Below are positions 27,327-36,830 of a DNA stretch of 64,000 nt, piece after piece; the first letter of the stretch is position 1, and each line of letters starts with the position of its first letter. Under the pieces are notes generated by a model. The model worked only from the letters and a program-made list of their open reading frames with translations, had not been told where the DNA came from and did not search any database. Origin of the DNA: Variovorax paradoxus (lineage in GTDB: Bacteria > Pseudomonadota > Gammaproteobacteria > Burkholderiales > Burkholderiaceae_C); contig NZ_JAUSRN010000008.1 of the NCBI RefSeq assembly GCF_030811855.1, positions 1 through 64,000 on the forward strand, in the 5' to 3' direction. The position numbers were made by a program, and so were the translations under genes.

Positions 27327-28051
27327 GCCCATCCCCGAAACTCTCCGAAATCTGGGTCTTCCTGGCGCAGTCGCCGCTGCTGTGGCTGTCGCTCACGCTG
27401 CTGGCCTACCTGGGCGCGCTGTGGCTGCACAAGCGCAGCGGGGCTAATCCGGCGGTCAATCCGGTGCTGGTCTCGGTGATCGCCATCGTGAGCGTGCTGC
27501 TCATCACGCGCACGCCTTACGACACGTACTTCGAAGGCGCCAAGTTCGTGCACTTCCTGATCGGGCCGGCCACCGTGGCGCTTGCGGTTCCGCTTTACGG
27601 CCAACTCGCGCGACTGCGGCGCCTGTGGCTGCCGATCGGCGTGGCGCTGTTGGTGGGCTCGATGGCTGCCATCGTGTCGGCCATCGGCATTGCCTGGGCA
27701 CTGGGCGGATCGCACGAACTGATGATGTCGCTCGCGCCCAAGTCGGCCACCATGCCGATCGCGATGGGCGTGGCCGAGAAGATCGGCGGGCTGCCGTCGC
27801 TTGCCGCGGTGGCGGCCGCCGTGGCGGGCATCTCTGGCGCCATCATGGCAACCGGGCTCTTGAACCTGCTGCGCATCGAGGAGCCCGCGGTGCGCGGCTT
27901 CTCGGTGGGCTTGGCAGCGCACGGCATCGGCACCGCGCGCGCCATCCAGGTGAACGAAACGGCGGGCGCATTCTCTGCGCTCGCCCTGGGGCTCAACGGT
28001 ATCGCGACGGCGCTGCTGGTGCCGTTGCTGGTCAGGCTCATGGGCGTTTGA
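27323..28051 (+). CDS. LrgB/CidB-family membrane protein
   Basis: A 242-residue protein with 6-8 hydrophobic spans and the LrgB signature LAPKSATMPIAMGVAEKIGG, followed by AVRGFSVGLAAHGIGTARA. It is the obligate partner of the LrgA-like protein encoded just before it (ATGA overlap). The pair forms an inner-membrane complex; whether it serves autolysis control or small-acid export here cannot be told. Confidence 0.88.
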   Translation: MSPSPKLSEIWVFLAQSPLLWLSLTLLAYLGALWLHKRSGANPAVNPVLVSVIAIVSVLLITRTPYDTYFEGAKFVHFLIGPATVALAVPLYGQLARLRRLWLPIGVALLVGSMAAIVSAIGIAWALGGSHELMMSLAPKSATMPIAMGVAEKIGGLPSLAAVAAAVAGISGAIMATGLLNLLRIEEPAVRGFSVGLAAHGIGTARAIQVNETAGAFSALALGLNGIATALLVPLLVRLMGV

Positions 28052-28117
28052 CCGCGTTCGCAGCCAATGGCCTCCTGACGCAAAATGGCGGCCACTATTT
28101 GCGCTGGAGAGCAAGGC

Positions 28118-28594
28118 ATGGCCCAGTACACCGCAGAAATCCTCTGGCACAGAGGCGAGCAGGACTTCCTCGGCAACACCTACAGCCGAAGGCATTCGAT
28201 GCGCTTCGACGGCGGCGCGGAAGTGCCCGGCTCCTCGTCGCCGCACGTGGTGCCGCTGCCGTTTTCCGATCCGGCGGCGGTCGATCCCGAAGAGGCTTTC
28301 GTCGCTTCGCTGTCGAGCTGCCACATGCTGTGGTTTCTCACCATGGCCATGAAGCGCAAGTTCAACGTCGACCGCTACTTCGACTCGGCGAGCGGCATGA
28401 TGGAAAAGAACGCCGAAGGCAGGCTCGCGATGACGGTGGTCACGCTCCGGCCCGAAGTCACGTTCTCGGGCGACAACCTGCCCACGCGCGAGCAGATCGA
28501 ACACATGCACCACCGGGCGCACGAAGAGTGCTTCATTGCAAACTCGGTGAAGACCGAGGTGCGCTGCGAGCCAGTGTTCGCCGCCGCCGACTGA
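28118..28594 (+). CDS. OsmC-family protein (peroxide reductase-like)
   Basis: A 158-residue OsmC/Ohr-fold protein. The two redox cysteines are present (SSCHMLW and HEECFIAN), the pattern of organic-hydroperoxide-reducing OsmC proteins. The DPEEAFVASLSSCHMLWFL segment is the family core. ATG 28118 follows GGAGAGCAAGGC and is preferred to an upstream in-frame ATG. Monocistronic and convergent with the LysR gene. Likely cytoplasmic thiol-based peroxide defence. Confidence 0.87.
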   Translation: MAQYTAEILWHRGEQDFLGNTYSRRHSMRFDGGAEVPGSSSPHVVPLPFSDPAAVDPEEAFVASLSSCHMLWFLTMAMKRKFNVDRYFDSASGMMEKNAEGRLAMTVVTLRPEVTFSGDNLPTREQIEHMHHRAHEECFIANSVKTEVRCEPVFAAAD

Positions 28595-28615
28595 ATCGGC
28601 GGGCAGCGAACGGCC

Positions 28616-29530
28616 TCATCGCCGCTGCAGCCGCGGGCTCTTCGCAAACAGTTCGGCCGCCCAATCCACGAACGCCCGCACTTTCGCGCTCAGGTGCCGG
28701 TTGGGCGGATAGACCACGTGAATCGGCAGCGGGTCGCGGTGCCACTCGGGCAGCACCTCGATCAGTTCGCCGCTTTCCAGCAGCGGCTCGGCCATGAAGG
28801 TGATGCACTGCGAGATGCCGAAGCCGCCGAGCACGGCCGCCATGTGGGCGTTGCTTTCATTCACCGACACGCGGTAGGGGCCGTTGAGCTCGATGGACTC
28901 GTCGCCCTTCTTGAACTCGTGCGGATAAACGCGCCGCGTGCTGCCCGAAAAGTAGCTCACCACATGGTGGCGCTTCTCGATGTCGTTGGGATGCTGCGGA
29001 TGGCCATAGCGCCTGATGTACGCCGGGGACGCCACGGTCACGAAGTGCAGGGTGCCGATGCGCCGGGCCACCAGCGACTGGTCGCTCAGTTCGCCGGCCC
29101 GGATCACGCAGTCCACGTTGTCGGTGATGAGGTCGACCGTGCGGTCGCTCACGCCCAGGTCGACCTGGATCTCGGGGTAGCGGTCGCAAAAAGTGGCCAG
29201 CGCCGGCAGGATGATGAGCCTCGCCACCGAGGTGCCGACGTCGATGCGCAGCCGCCCCGTGGGGTTCGCCTGCGCATTGGTCATGCTGGACTCGATGTCG
29301 TCGAAGTCGTTTAAGAGGCGCGCCGCGCGTTCGTAGTAGGCGGCACCGTCGGGCGTTACGGTCACGCGCCGCGTGGTGCGGTTGAGCAGCTTTACCCGCA
29401 GGCGCGATTCCAGCGCCTGGATCTGCTTGGTGACCGTTCCCTTGGGCAGGGCGAGCGAGTCCGCCGCCCGGGTGAACGTGCCTGCTTCCACGACGCGGAC
29501 AAAGATCCGCATTGCCTGGATTTGATCCAT
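28616..29530 (-). CDS. LysR-family transcriptional regulator
   Basis: A 304-residue CrgA/DmlR-type LysR protein (MDQIQAMRIFVRVVEAGTFTRAADSLALPKGTVTKQIQ..., HTH about 1-60; effector domain about 90-295). ATG 29530 is chosen; longer in-frame starts add a non-conserved leader. It diverges from an alpha/beta hydrolase-like gene and the RND efflux operon across a 183-nt gap containing a GTTTCC/GGAAAC inverted repeat. This layout suggests it controls them. The inducer is unknown. Confidence 0.87.
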   Translation of the reverse strand: MDQIQAMRIFVRVVEAGTFTRAADSLALPKGTVTKQIQALESRLRVKLLNRTTRRVTVTPDGAAYYERAARLLNDFDDIESSMTNAQANPTGRLRIDVGTSVARLIILPALATFCDRYPEIQVDLGVSDRTVDLITDNVDCVIRAGELSDQSLVARRIGTLHFVTVASPAYIRRYGHPQHPNDIEKRHHVVSYFSGSTRRVYPHEFKKGDESIELNGPYRVSVNESNAHMAAVLGGFGISQCITFMAEPLLESGELIEVLPEWHRDPLPIHVVYPPNRHLSAKVRAFVDWAAELFAKSPRLQRR

Positions 29531-29602
29531 TGATGACTGTTCCTGGGAGCCCGGCCATGCCGGGAGGACGCGGATTCTCACACAAGGTGACAATCCCACA
29601 GC

Positions 29603-29631
29603 GTTTCCCGGATTGTTAGCCGTTTGGAAAC
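29603..29631. promoter_or_regulatory. Inverted repeat in the lysR / hydrolase-efflux gap
   Basis: GTTTCC (29603-29608) and GGAAAC (29626-29631) are perfect inverted arms with a 17-nt spacer, between the divergent LysR gene and the hydrolase-efflux genes. The spacing is wider than a usual T-N11-A LysR site, so a regulator role is only suggestive. Confidence 0.3.
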
Positions 29632-29713
29632 AGAGTAGGGGCAGGTTGCCTGTTTAACCCCACACTGGCCGCCTTATATTTCGACTATCGCCAATCCTCC
29701 TGAGGTTGCCTCC

Positions 29714-30595
29714 ATGTCACCCCGTCCGTCGTCCCGCTCTGCCGAAGCCGCTGCTCTCGCCGCGGCAGAAGGCGTGGAAGCTGATCTTTCGATCGAGCTG
29801 CCCGGCCGCGACCCCGTGGGCGCACGGGTGTATGGGCAGCGCCCCCGGGGCGAAACCGTGCCGCTGGTGCTGCACTTCCATGGCGGCACCTTTGTCTGCG
29901 GCAACCTGGACAACGGTCGCAATGTGGCCCGGCTCCTGGCCGGCGCGGGCGCGGTGGTGGTGTCGGTGGCTTATCCGCTGGCGCCCGAATCGCCATTCCC
30001 CGAGCCCATCGAGGTGGGCTATGCCGCGCTCGAGTGGCTCTACAAGCAGCGCGTGAAGCTCGGCGGCAAAGGCGCCCAGGTGTACCTGGCCGGCGAGGAA
30101 GCCGGCGGCAACCTGGCGGCCGGCGTGGCGCTGATCGCCCGCGACCGGGCGCATCCGCCGCTGGCGGGGCAAATCCTGCTGTCGCCCATGCTCGATCCGT
30201 GCGCGGGCACAGCGTCGCTGCGCAAGGCCACCAACGACGAGGCTGAATGCCGCTGGGCCAAGGGCTGGGAAAAGTACTTGAGCTGCCCGTCCAACGCCAT
30301 GCACCCCTATGCGGTGCCGAGCGGATCGCTCCGGCTGTCTTCCCTGGCGCCCGCCCTGGTGCTGGTGGGGGCCGACGATGCGATGCGCGACGAGGCGATG
30401 ACTTTTGCGGGGCGCCTGCGTGCGGCCGGCATCGACGTCACGAGCAGCGTGCTGCCTGGCGCCGCGAATTGGCCCAAGGCCCTGTACGACCCCGAGCCCT
30501 CGGGCTGCAAGGCGTGCGAGGCCAGCGTGCAGCAGCATTTCCGCGAATTTTTCAGTGCCACCACGCCGCCTCCCGTAGCGCCCAAGCCCAGCTAG
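29714..30595 (+). CDS. Alpha/beta-hydrolase-fold protein of HSL type lacking catalytic Ser and His
   Basis: A 293-residue protein with the hormone-sensitive-lipase layout: oxyanion HGG (56-58, HFHGGTF), AYPLAPESPFPEP (86-98), a nucleophile elbow and an acid motif VGADDAMRDEA. The elbow, GDSAGGNLA in active relatives, reads GEEAGGNLA (127-135): Glu129 replaces the serine. The catalytic histidine segment (PG-x-x-HGF) reads PGAANW, with Asn252. The fold and core are otherwise well kept and the frame is intact, so this looks like a pseudoenzyme rather than a decaying gene. It is the first rightward gene after the LysR gap and 150 nt before the RND operon. Confidence 0.82.
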   Translation: MSPRPSSRSAEAAALAAAEGVEADLSIELPGRDPVGARVYGQRPRGETVPLVLHFHGGTFVCGNLDNGRNVARLLAGAGAVVVSVAYPLAPESPFPEPIEVGYAALEWLYKQRVKLGGKGAQVYLAGEEAGGNLAAGVALIARDRAHPPLAGQILLSPMLDPCAGTASLRKATNDEAECRWAKGWEKYLSCPSNAMHPYAVPSGSLRLSSLAPALVLVGADDAMRDEAMTFAGRLRAAGIDVTSSVLPGAANWPKALYDPEPSGCKACEASVQQHFREFFSATTPPPVAPKPS

Positions 30596-30745
30596 GTGGT
30601 CCGGTCGCGGCAGCCTGGCTGACGACGCGACGCCACCCCTCGGCCCACCGGTAACCCCGGTCATTTTCGAGTTCCGCCTCCTGGTGCCACAAGCACCGGG
30701 ATGGCCTGTTGCATCCCAAAACGTCATCGAGAAGGACGAATCATC

Positions 30746-31996
30746 ATGTCGAACAACAATCAAAAACTGTCTTCCGCCGCCCGCAAGGGACTGTGGCCCG
30801 CCGTGACCGGCCTCACCGCTGTGCTGGCAGTGGCCGCCGCGGTGCTGGGCATGCACAGCTTCAAGGCCGAGGCCACCGCGCCCGCCGCGGCGCAGCAGGG
30901 CACGCCGGTTTCGGTGGCGACGGTGGCGTCGAGCGAAATCAATGCCTGGGACGAGTTCTCCGGCCGGCTCGAGGCGGTGCAGCGCGTGGATGTGCGCTCC
31001 CGTGTGGCAGGTGCCGTGCAGGCAGTGCACTTTCGCGAAGGCGCGCTGGTGAAGCAGGGCGATCTGCTGATCACCATCGACCCTGCGCCGTACGCGGCCG
31101 AAGTGGAGCGCGCCGAAGCGCAGGTGGCATCGGCCCAGGCCCGTCAGGCATTCAGCCGCAGCGAGCAGGAGCGTGCCAAGCGCCTGTGGGACCAGCAGGC
31201 CATTGCCCAGCGCGAATATGACGAACGCGTGAACGCCAGCCGCGAGGCCGACGCCAACCTGCGCGCTTCGCAAGCCTCGCTGCAATCGGCGCGCCTGAAC
31301 CTCGGCTACACGCAGGTGCGTGCACCCGTATCGGGCCGCATCGGCAAGCTTGAAGTGACCGTGGGCAACCTGGTGGCCGCTGGTCCCGGCGCGCCGGTGC
31401 TGACCACGCTGGTGTCGGTGAGCCCGATCTATGCGAGCTTCGATGCCGATGAGCAGGTGATCACGCGGGCACTGAAAGACCTGCCGAGCGGCGCCAGCGC
31501 ACGCGGCCAGATCGAGAGCATTCCAGTGCAGATGGGTACCTCGGGCTTCGAAGGCACACCTTTCGTCGGCAAGCTGCAGCTGATCGACAACCAGGTCGAC
31601 GCCCGCAGCGGCACGGTGCGCGTGCGTGCCTCCTTCGACAACAAGGATGGCGCGCTCATCCCCGGCCAGTTCGCCCGCATCCGCATGGGCCAGGCACGCA
31701 GCGACTCCGCGCTGCTGGTGAGCGAACGCGCCATCGGTACCGACCAGAACAAGAAGTTCGTGCTGGTGGTGGGCGAGGACAACAAGGCGATGTACCGCGA
31801 AGTGACGCTCGGCGCGTCGATCAACGGCCTGCGCGTCGTGAGCAAGGGCCTGAAGGCCGGCGATCGCGTGGTCGTCAACGGCCTGCAGCACATCCGCCCC
31901 GGCGCGCTGGTGGTCCCGCAGACCGTGACGATGGACGCCAAGGCCGACACCAAGCAACAACAACCGGAACGCGTCGCGGAAGCCGCGAAGTCCTGA
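30746..31996 (+). CDS. RND efflux periplasmic adaptor (AcrA/MexA family)
   Basis: A 416-residue membrane-fusion protein. An N-terminal hydrophobic segment (about 18-36) anchors or exports it. Barrel-sandwich, lipoyl and helical-hairpin regions follow (about 60-210: RVDVRSRVAGAVQAVHFREGALVKQGDLLITID...; hairpin rich in Ala/Gln/Glu), then beta-barrel and membrane-proximal domains. No lipobox cysteine is seen. ATG 30746 follows GAAGGACGA. It links the inner-membrane pump to the outer-membrane channel encoded downstream. Confidence 0.93.
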   Translation: MSNNNQKLSSAARKGLWPAVTGLTAVLAVAAAVLGMHSFKAEATAPAAAQQGTPVSVATVASSEINAWDEFSGRLEAVQRVDVRSRVAGAVQAVHFREGALVKQGDLLITIDPAPYAAEVERAEAQVASAQARQAFSRSEQERAKRLWDQQAIAQREYDERVNASREADANLRASQASLQSARLNLGYTQVRAPVSGRIGKLEVTVGNLVAAGPGAPVLTTLVSVSPIYASFDADEQVITRALKDLPSGASARGQIESIPVQMGTSGFEGTPFVGKLQLIDNQVDARSGTVRVRASFDNKDGALIPGQFARIRMGQARSDSALLVSERAIGTDQNKKFVLVVGEDNKAMYREVTLGASINGLRVVSKGLKAGDRVVVNGLQHIRPGALVVPQTVTMDAKADTKQQQPERVAEAAKS

Positions 31997-32036
31997 ACTC
32001 GGAGGGGAGCGCGTTTGCGCTCGCCGGAGAAACAAC

Positions 32037-35000
32037 ATGAATCTCTCTAAATTCTTCATCGACCGGCCGATCTTTGCCGGCGTGCTGTCGCTATTGATAT
32101 TGATAGCCGGCCTCATCGCTTTGCGCGGACTGCCGATCTCCGAATACCCGGAAGTCGCACCGCCCTCCGTGGTCGTGCGCGCCCAGTATCCAGGCGCCAA
32201 CCCGAAGGTGATTGCCGAAACCGTTGCCACGCCGCTCGAAGAGCAGATCAACGGCGTCGAAGGCATGCTTTATATGGGCAGCCAGGCGACCACCGACGGC
32301 GTGCTCACGCTCACCGTCACCTTCCGCCTCGGCACCGATCCCGACAAGGCCCAGCAGCTCGTGCAGAACCGCGTCTCGCAAGCCGAGCCGCGCCTGCCAG
32401 AGGAAGTGCGCCGCCTCGGCATCACGACCGTCAAGAGCGCGCCCGACCTGACGATGGTGGTCCACCTCGTTTCGCCGAACGACCGCTACGACATCAATTA
32501 CCTGCGCAACTACGCGGTGCTGAATGTGAAGGACCCGCTCGCGCGCATCGAAGGCGTGGGCCAGGTGCAGATCTTCGGCGGCGGCGATTATTCGATGCGC
32601 GTCTGGCTGGACCCGCAGAAGGTCGCGCAGCGCGGCCTCTCGGCCAGTGACGTGGTGGCCGCGATCCGCGGCCAGAACGTGCAGGCCGCGGCCGGCGTGG
32701 TCGGCGCTTCGCCGGGCCTCTCGGGCGTGGACATGCAGCTCTCGATCAATGCGCAAGGGCGCCTGCAGAGCGAAGAAGAGTTCGGCGACATCATCGTCAA
32801 GAGCGGCACCGACGGCGCCGTGACCCGCTTGCGCGACATCGGCCGCCTGGAAATGGGCGCCGCCGACTATTCGCTGCGTTCGCTTCTGAACAACGACCCG
32901 GCCGTCGGCATGGGCGTGTTCCAGGCACCGGGCTCCAATGCGCTCGACATCTCGTCCAACGTTCGCAAGACGATGGCCGAGCTCAACAAGAACATGCCGG
33001 AAGGGCTGGAATACCGCATTGCCTACGACCCGACGCAGTTCGTGCGCGCGTCCATCGAATCGGTGATCCACACGCTGCTCGAAGCCATCATGCTGGTGGT
33101 GCTGGTCGTGATTTTGTTCCTGCAGACCTGGCGCGCTTCGATCATTCCTTTGCTGGCCGTGCCGGTGTCGGTGATCGGTACCTTCGCGGTGTTGCACGTG
33201 CTCGGTTTCTCGATCAACGCGCTGAGCTTGTTCGGGCTGGTGCTGGCCATCGGTATCGTGGTGGACGACGCCATCGTGGTGGTGGAAAACGTCGAGCGCA
33301 ACATCGAAGCTGGATTGACGCCGCGCGAAGCCACTTACCGCGCGATGCGCGAAGTGTCCGGGCCCATCATCGCGATTGCGCTGGTGCTGGTGGCCGTGTT
33401 CGTTCCGCTGGCTTTCATCAGCGGCCTCACGGGCCAGTTCTATCGCCAGTTCGCGGTGACGATTGCGATCTCGACGGTGATCTCGGCCATCAACTCGCTC
33501 ACGCTGTCGCCCGCGCTCGCCGCCTTACTGCTGCGCAGCCACGATGCTCCCAAGGACGCTCTGACACGCGGCATGGACAAGGCCTTCGGCTGGCTGTTCC
33601 GCGGCTTCAACAGGCTCTTCAGCCGTGGCTCGGAAGCCTACAGCGGCGGCGTCAAGAGCGTGATCTCGCGCAAGACGCTGATGCTGGTGATCTACCTCGC
33701 GCTGATCGGCGTGACCTTCGGTCTCTTCAAGGCAGTGCCCAGCGGCTTTGTTCCGGCGCAGGACAAGCAATACCTGATCGGTTTTGCCCAGCTGCCCGAC
33801 GGCGCCACGCTCGACCGCACCGATAACGTGATCCAGCGCATGGGCGAGATCATGAAGAAGAACCCGAACGTGGAAGACGCCATCGCCTTCCCGGGCCTGT
33901 CGATCAACGGTTTCACCAACAGCTCGAACTCGGGCATCGTGTTTGCCACGCTCAAGCCCTTCGACCAGCGCAAGCGCGCCGACCAGAGCGGCGGTGCGGT
34001 GGCCGGCCAGCTCAACGGTGCCTTCGCCAGCATCCAGGACGCGTTCATCGTGATGTTCCCGCCGCCGCCGGTGGCGGGGTTGGGCACCACGGGCGGCTTC
34101 AAGCTGCAGATCGAAGATCGCGCCTCGGTCGGCTACGACCAGATGGATGCGGCGGTGAAGGCCTTCATGGCCAAGGCCTATGCAGCGCCGGAGCTCACGG
34201 GCATGTTCACGAGCTGGCAGGTCAACGTGCCGCAGCTGTATGCGGATATCGACCGCACCAAGGCCCGCCAGCTCGGCGTGCCGGTGACGGACATCTTCGA
34301 CACCATGCAGATCTACCTCGGCAGCCTGTATGCGAACGACTTCAACAAGTTTGGCCGCACGTACAGCGTGCGTGTGCAGGCCGACGCGCCTTACCGCGCC
34401 CGTGCCGAAGACGTGGGCATGTTGAAGGTGCGCTCGACCACGGGCGAGATGGTGCCGCTGTCGGCGCTGATGAAGGTGAATTCGACCTTCGGCCCGGAAC
34501 GCGCCATGCGCTACAACGGCTATCTTGCAGCCGACATCAACGGTGGCCCGGCTCCGGGCTATTCGTCGGGCCAGGCGCAGGACGCGATCACCAAGATCGC
34601 GGCCGAGACGCTGCCCAAGGGCGTGAGCTTCGAGTGGACCGAGCTGACCTACCAGGAAATCCTGGCCGGCAACTCCGCCTTCCTGGTGTTCCCGCTGGCC
34701 ATCCTTCTGGTGTTCCTGGTGCTGGCCGCGCAGTATGAAAGCCTGACGCTGCCGATTGCCATCATCCTGATCGTGCCCATGGGCATCCTGGCCGCAATGA
34801 CGGGCGTATGGATATCGGGGGGTGACAACAACGTCTTCACGCAGATCGGGTTGATCGTGCTGGTGGGGCTGAGTGCGAAGAACGCGATCCTGATCGTGGA
34901 GTTTGCACGGGAGCTCGAGTTTGCCGGACGCACGCCCATCCAGGCTGCGATCGAAGCCAGCCGCCTGCGTTTGCGCCCGATTCTCATGACCTCGCTGGCC

Positions 35001-35312
35001 TTCGTGATGGGTGTGCTGCCCCTCGTGCTGTCGACCGGCGCGGGCTCGGAGATGCGCAAGGCCATGGGCGTGGCGGTGTTCGCAGGGATGATCGGCGTGA
35101 CGGCCTTCGGCCTGTTCCTGACGCCGGTGTTCTATGTGCTGATGCGCCGCCTTGCGGGCAACCGTCCGCTCAAGCTGCACGGCGACGTGCCGCACGGGGA
35201 AGACTTCGTTTCGGCGGCGCATCCGGCTGCGCCGTCCCACGGAGGTTCCGGCGGTGGCGGGCTGCACCCGCTGCCGGCTGCGCCGCGTCCTTCGCACGGC
35301 TCGCATGACTGA
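32037..35312 (+). CDS. RND multidrug efflux permease (AcrB/MexB family, HAE1)
   Basis: A 1091-residue inner-membrane proton/drug antiporter. It begins with the standard MNLSKFFIDRPIFAGVLSLLI. Twelve membrane spans and two large periplasmic loops are evident; Asp410-Asp411 in IGIVVDDAIVVVENV match the proton-relay Asp407/408 of AcrB. SLTLPIAIILIVPMGILAA and GLSAKNAILIVEFARE also fit. It is about 40 residues longer than AcrB because of a C-terminal Gly/Pro/His-rich tail (seven His in the last ~45 residues). It lies 40 nt after the adaptor gene. Confidence 0.95.
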   Translation: MNLSKFFIDRPIFAGVLSLLILIAGLIALRGLPISEYPEVAPPSVVVRAQYPGANPKVIAETVATPLEEQINGVEGMLYMGSQATTDGVLTLTVTFRLGTDPDKAQQLVQNRVSQAEPRLPEEVRRLGITTVKSAPDLTMVVHLVSPNDRYDINYLRNYAVLNVKDPLARIEGVGQVQIFGGGDYSMRVWLDPQKVAQRGLSASDVVAAIRGQNVQAAAGVVGASPGLSGVDMQLSINAQGRLQSEEEFGDIIVKSGTDGAVTRLRDIGRLEMGAADYSLRSLLNNDPAVGMGVFQAPGSNALDISSNVRKTMAELNKNMPEGLEYRIAYDPTQFVRASIESVIHTLLEAIMLVVLVVILFLQTWRASIIPLLAVPVSVIGTFAVLHVLGFSINALSLFGLVLAIGIVVDDAIVVVENVERNIEAGLTPREATYRAMREVSGPIIAIALVLVAVFVPLAFISGLTGQFYRQFAVTIAISTVISAINSLTLSPALAALLLRSHDAPKDALTRGMDKAFGWLFRGFNRLFSRGSEAYSGGVKSVISRKTLMLVIYLALIGVTFGLFKAVPSGFVPAQDKQYLIGFAQLPDGATLDRTDNVIQRMGEIMKKNPNVEDAIAFPGLSINGFTNSSNSGIVFATLKPFDQRKRADQSGGAVAGQLNGAFASIQDAFIVMFPPPPVAGLGTTGGFKLQIEDRASVGYDQMDAAVKAFMAKAYAAPELTGMFTSWQVNVPQLYADIDRTKARQLGVPVTDIFDTMQIYLGSLYANDFNKFGRTYSVRVQADAPYRARAEDVGMLKVRSTTGEMVPLSALMKVNSTFGPERAMRYNGYLAADINGGPAPGYSSGQAQDAITKIAAETLPKGVSFEWTELTYQEILAGNSAFLVFPLAILLVFLVLAAQYESLTLPIAIILIVPMGILAAMTGVWISGGDNNVFTQIGLIVLVGLSAKNAILIVEFARELEFAGRTPIQAAIEASRLRLRPILMTSLAFVMGVLPLVLSTGAGSEMRKAMGVAVFAGMIGVTAFGLFLTPVFYVLMRRLAGNRPLKLHGDVPHGEDFVSAAHPAAPSHGGSGGGGLHPLPAAPRPSHGSHD

Positions 35313-35330
35313 TCGAGAAGAAAGCTCATC

Positions 35331-36824
35331 ATGAAATTCTCAGTACAACCTTGGGTCAAGCCACTTCGCACCGCCTTGCTGCCGCTGGTGGCGGCCCTGG
35401 CATTGGCCGGCTGCGCGAGCGTTCCCTCCGGCGTGCCGGAGATCCAGACCACCGCCCAGTTCAAGGAACAGGGCGCCGCGCCACCGGCCGGCTGGACGCG
35501 CGCCGTGCCTTCCGAGGCGCAGGCTCGCGGCGCCTGGTGGCTGGCATTCAATGACCCGGTGCTCAACACGCTGGTCGAGAAGGCCGACGTCAACAACAAC
35601 AACATCCAGGCCGCCGCGGCTCGGCTCGCGGAAGCCCGCGCCCTGGCACGCAGCGCCAACGCCGACCGCATGCCGCAGATCGGCCTGAGCGGCGGTGCCA
35701 ACCGCGGCGCGGGGCTCGACAAGGCCACGGCCAGCACCCGGCCGGCCACCATGACCAACATTGGGGCCACGTTCTCGTACGAGCTCGACCTGTTCGGCCG
35801 GCTCTCGGGCGCGAGCAATGCGGCCAAGCTCGATGCGGCAAGCCGCGAAGCGCTGCTGCAAAGCACGCGCCTCGCGGTGCAGGCCGAGGTGGCCCAGACC
35901 TATCTGCAACTGCGTGCGCTCGACGCCGAGCGCGCGCTGGTGCGCGAGCAGGTCGAGGCCTACCGCGACACGCTACGCCTGACGCAGCGCAGGCAGCAGG
36001 CCGGCGACATCGCCGAGCTCGACGTGGCGCGCGTGCAGACCGAGGTGTCGTCCACCGAGTCGGACGCGCTCGCGCTCGACCGGCAGCGTGCTCAGGTAGA
36101 GCATGCGCTCGCGGTGCTGGTGGGCGATTCGGCCTCCAGCTTCGGCCTGCGGACCGACGAATGGGCCACGGCGCTGCCATCCGTTCCGCCCGGTGTGCCG
36201 GCCACGGTGCTCACGCGCCGCCCGGACGTCTCGTCCGCGCAGAACGCCGTGCTTGCAGCGCAGGCGCGCGTGGGCGTGGCGCAGGCGGCATGGTTCCCGG
36301 ACATCTCGCTGACCGGCGCCGCCGGCTATGCATCTCCGGAGATCGGCGACCTGTTCAAGTGGTCGGCCCGTTCATGGGGCGTGGGCGCGCTGCTCTCGCT
36401 GCCGATTTTCGACGGCGGCCGCCGCGAAGCCGGCGTGCAGGGCGCCAATGCGCAGCTCGACGGCGCGCTCGCGAACTATCGCAACCAGGTGCTGGTGGCG
36501 TTTCAGGAGGTTGAAGACCAACTGTCCGCCATCCGCATCCTGCAGGAGCAGTCGACCGTGCAGGCCCAGGCCGTCACGTCGGCCCAGCGCGCGACCAGTT
36601 TGTCCGACACGCGCTACCGCAATGGCTACATCAGCCAGCTCGACCTGCTCGATGCACGTCGCAGCGAATTGCGCAACCGGCGCCAGGCGCTGCAGGTGAA
36701 GTCGGCGCAGTACCAGGCGGCCGTGGGGCTGATCCGCGCCATCGGCGGCGGCTGGGAAGTGCCGCCCGCTACGGCGCAGGCTCAGCCCGGCGGGGCTGCC
36801 GCGCTGCAGACCGCGGCACGCTGA
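35331..36824 (+). CDS. RND efflux outer-membrane lipoprotein (OprM/NodT family)
   Basis: A 497-residue TolC-like channel. The signal peptide ends in a lipobox LAGC with Cys28 the lipidation site, so Lgt encoded in this window would act on it. Two repeats of the outer-membrane efflux domain are visible (VNNNNIQAAAARLAEARALA... and RRPDVSSAQNAVLAAQARVGVAQAAWFPDISL). It follows the permease by 18 nt and ends the operon at a strong terminator. The complete tripartite set suggests a multidrug or solvent pump under the divergent LysR regulator. Confidence 0.94.
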   Translation: MKFSVQPWVKPLRTALLPLVAALALAGCASVPSGVPEIQTTAQFKEQGAAPPAGWTRAVPSEAQARGAWWLAFNDPVLNTLVEKADVNNNNIQAAAARLAEARALARSANADRMPQIGLSGGANRGAGLDKATASTRPATMTNIGATFSYELDLFGRLSGASNAAKLDAASREALLQSTRLAVQAEVAQTYLQLRALDAERALVREQVEAYRDTLRLTQRRQQAGDIAELDVARVQTEVSSTESDALALDRQRAQVEHALAVLVGDSASSFGLRTDEWATALPSVPPGVPATVLTRRPDVSSAQNAVLAAQARVGVAQAAWFPDISLTGAAGYASPEIGDLFKWSARSWGVGALLSLPIFDGGRREAGVQGANAQLDGALANYRNQVLVAFQEVEDQLSAIRILQEQSTVQAQAVTSAQRATSLSDTRYRNGYISQLDLLDARRSELRNRRQALQVKSAQYQAAVGLIRAIGGGWEVPPATAQAQPGGAAALQTAAR

Positions 36825-36830
36825 ACACCA

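Noticed and set aside
33525..35306. 593-codon leftward frame opposite the RND permease
   Set aside because: Pure antisense shadow with no family motif and no ribosome binding site.
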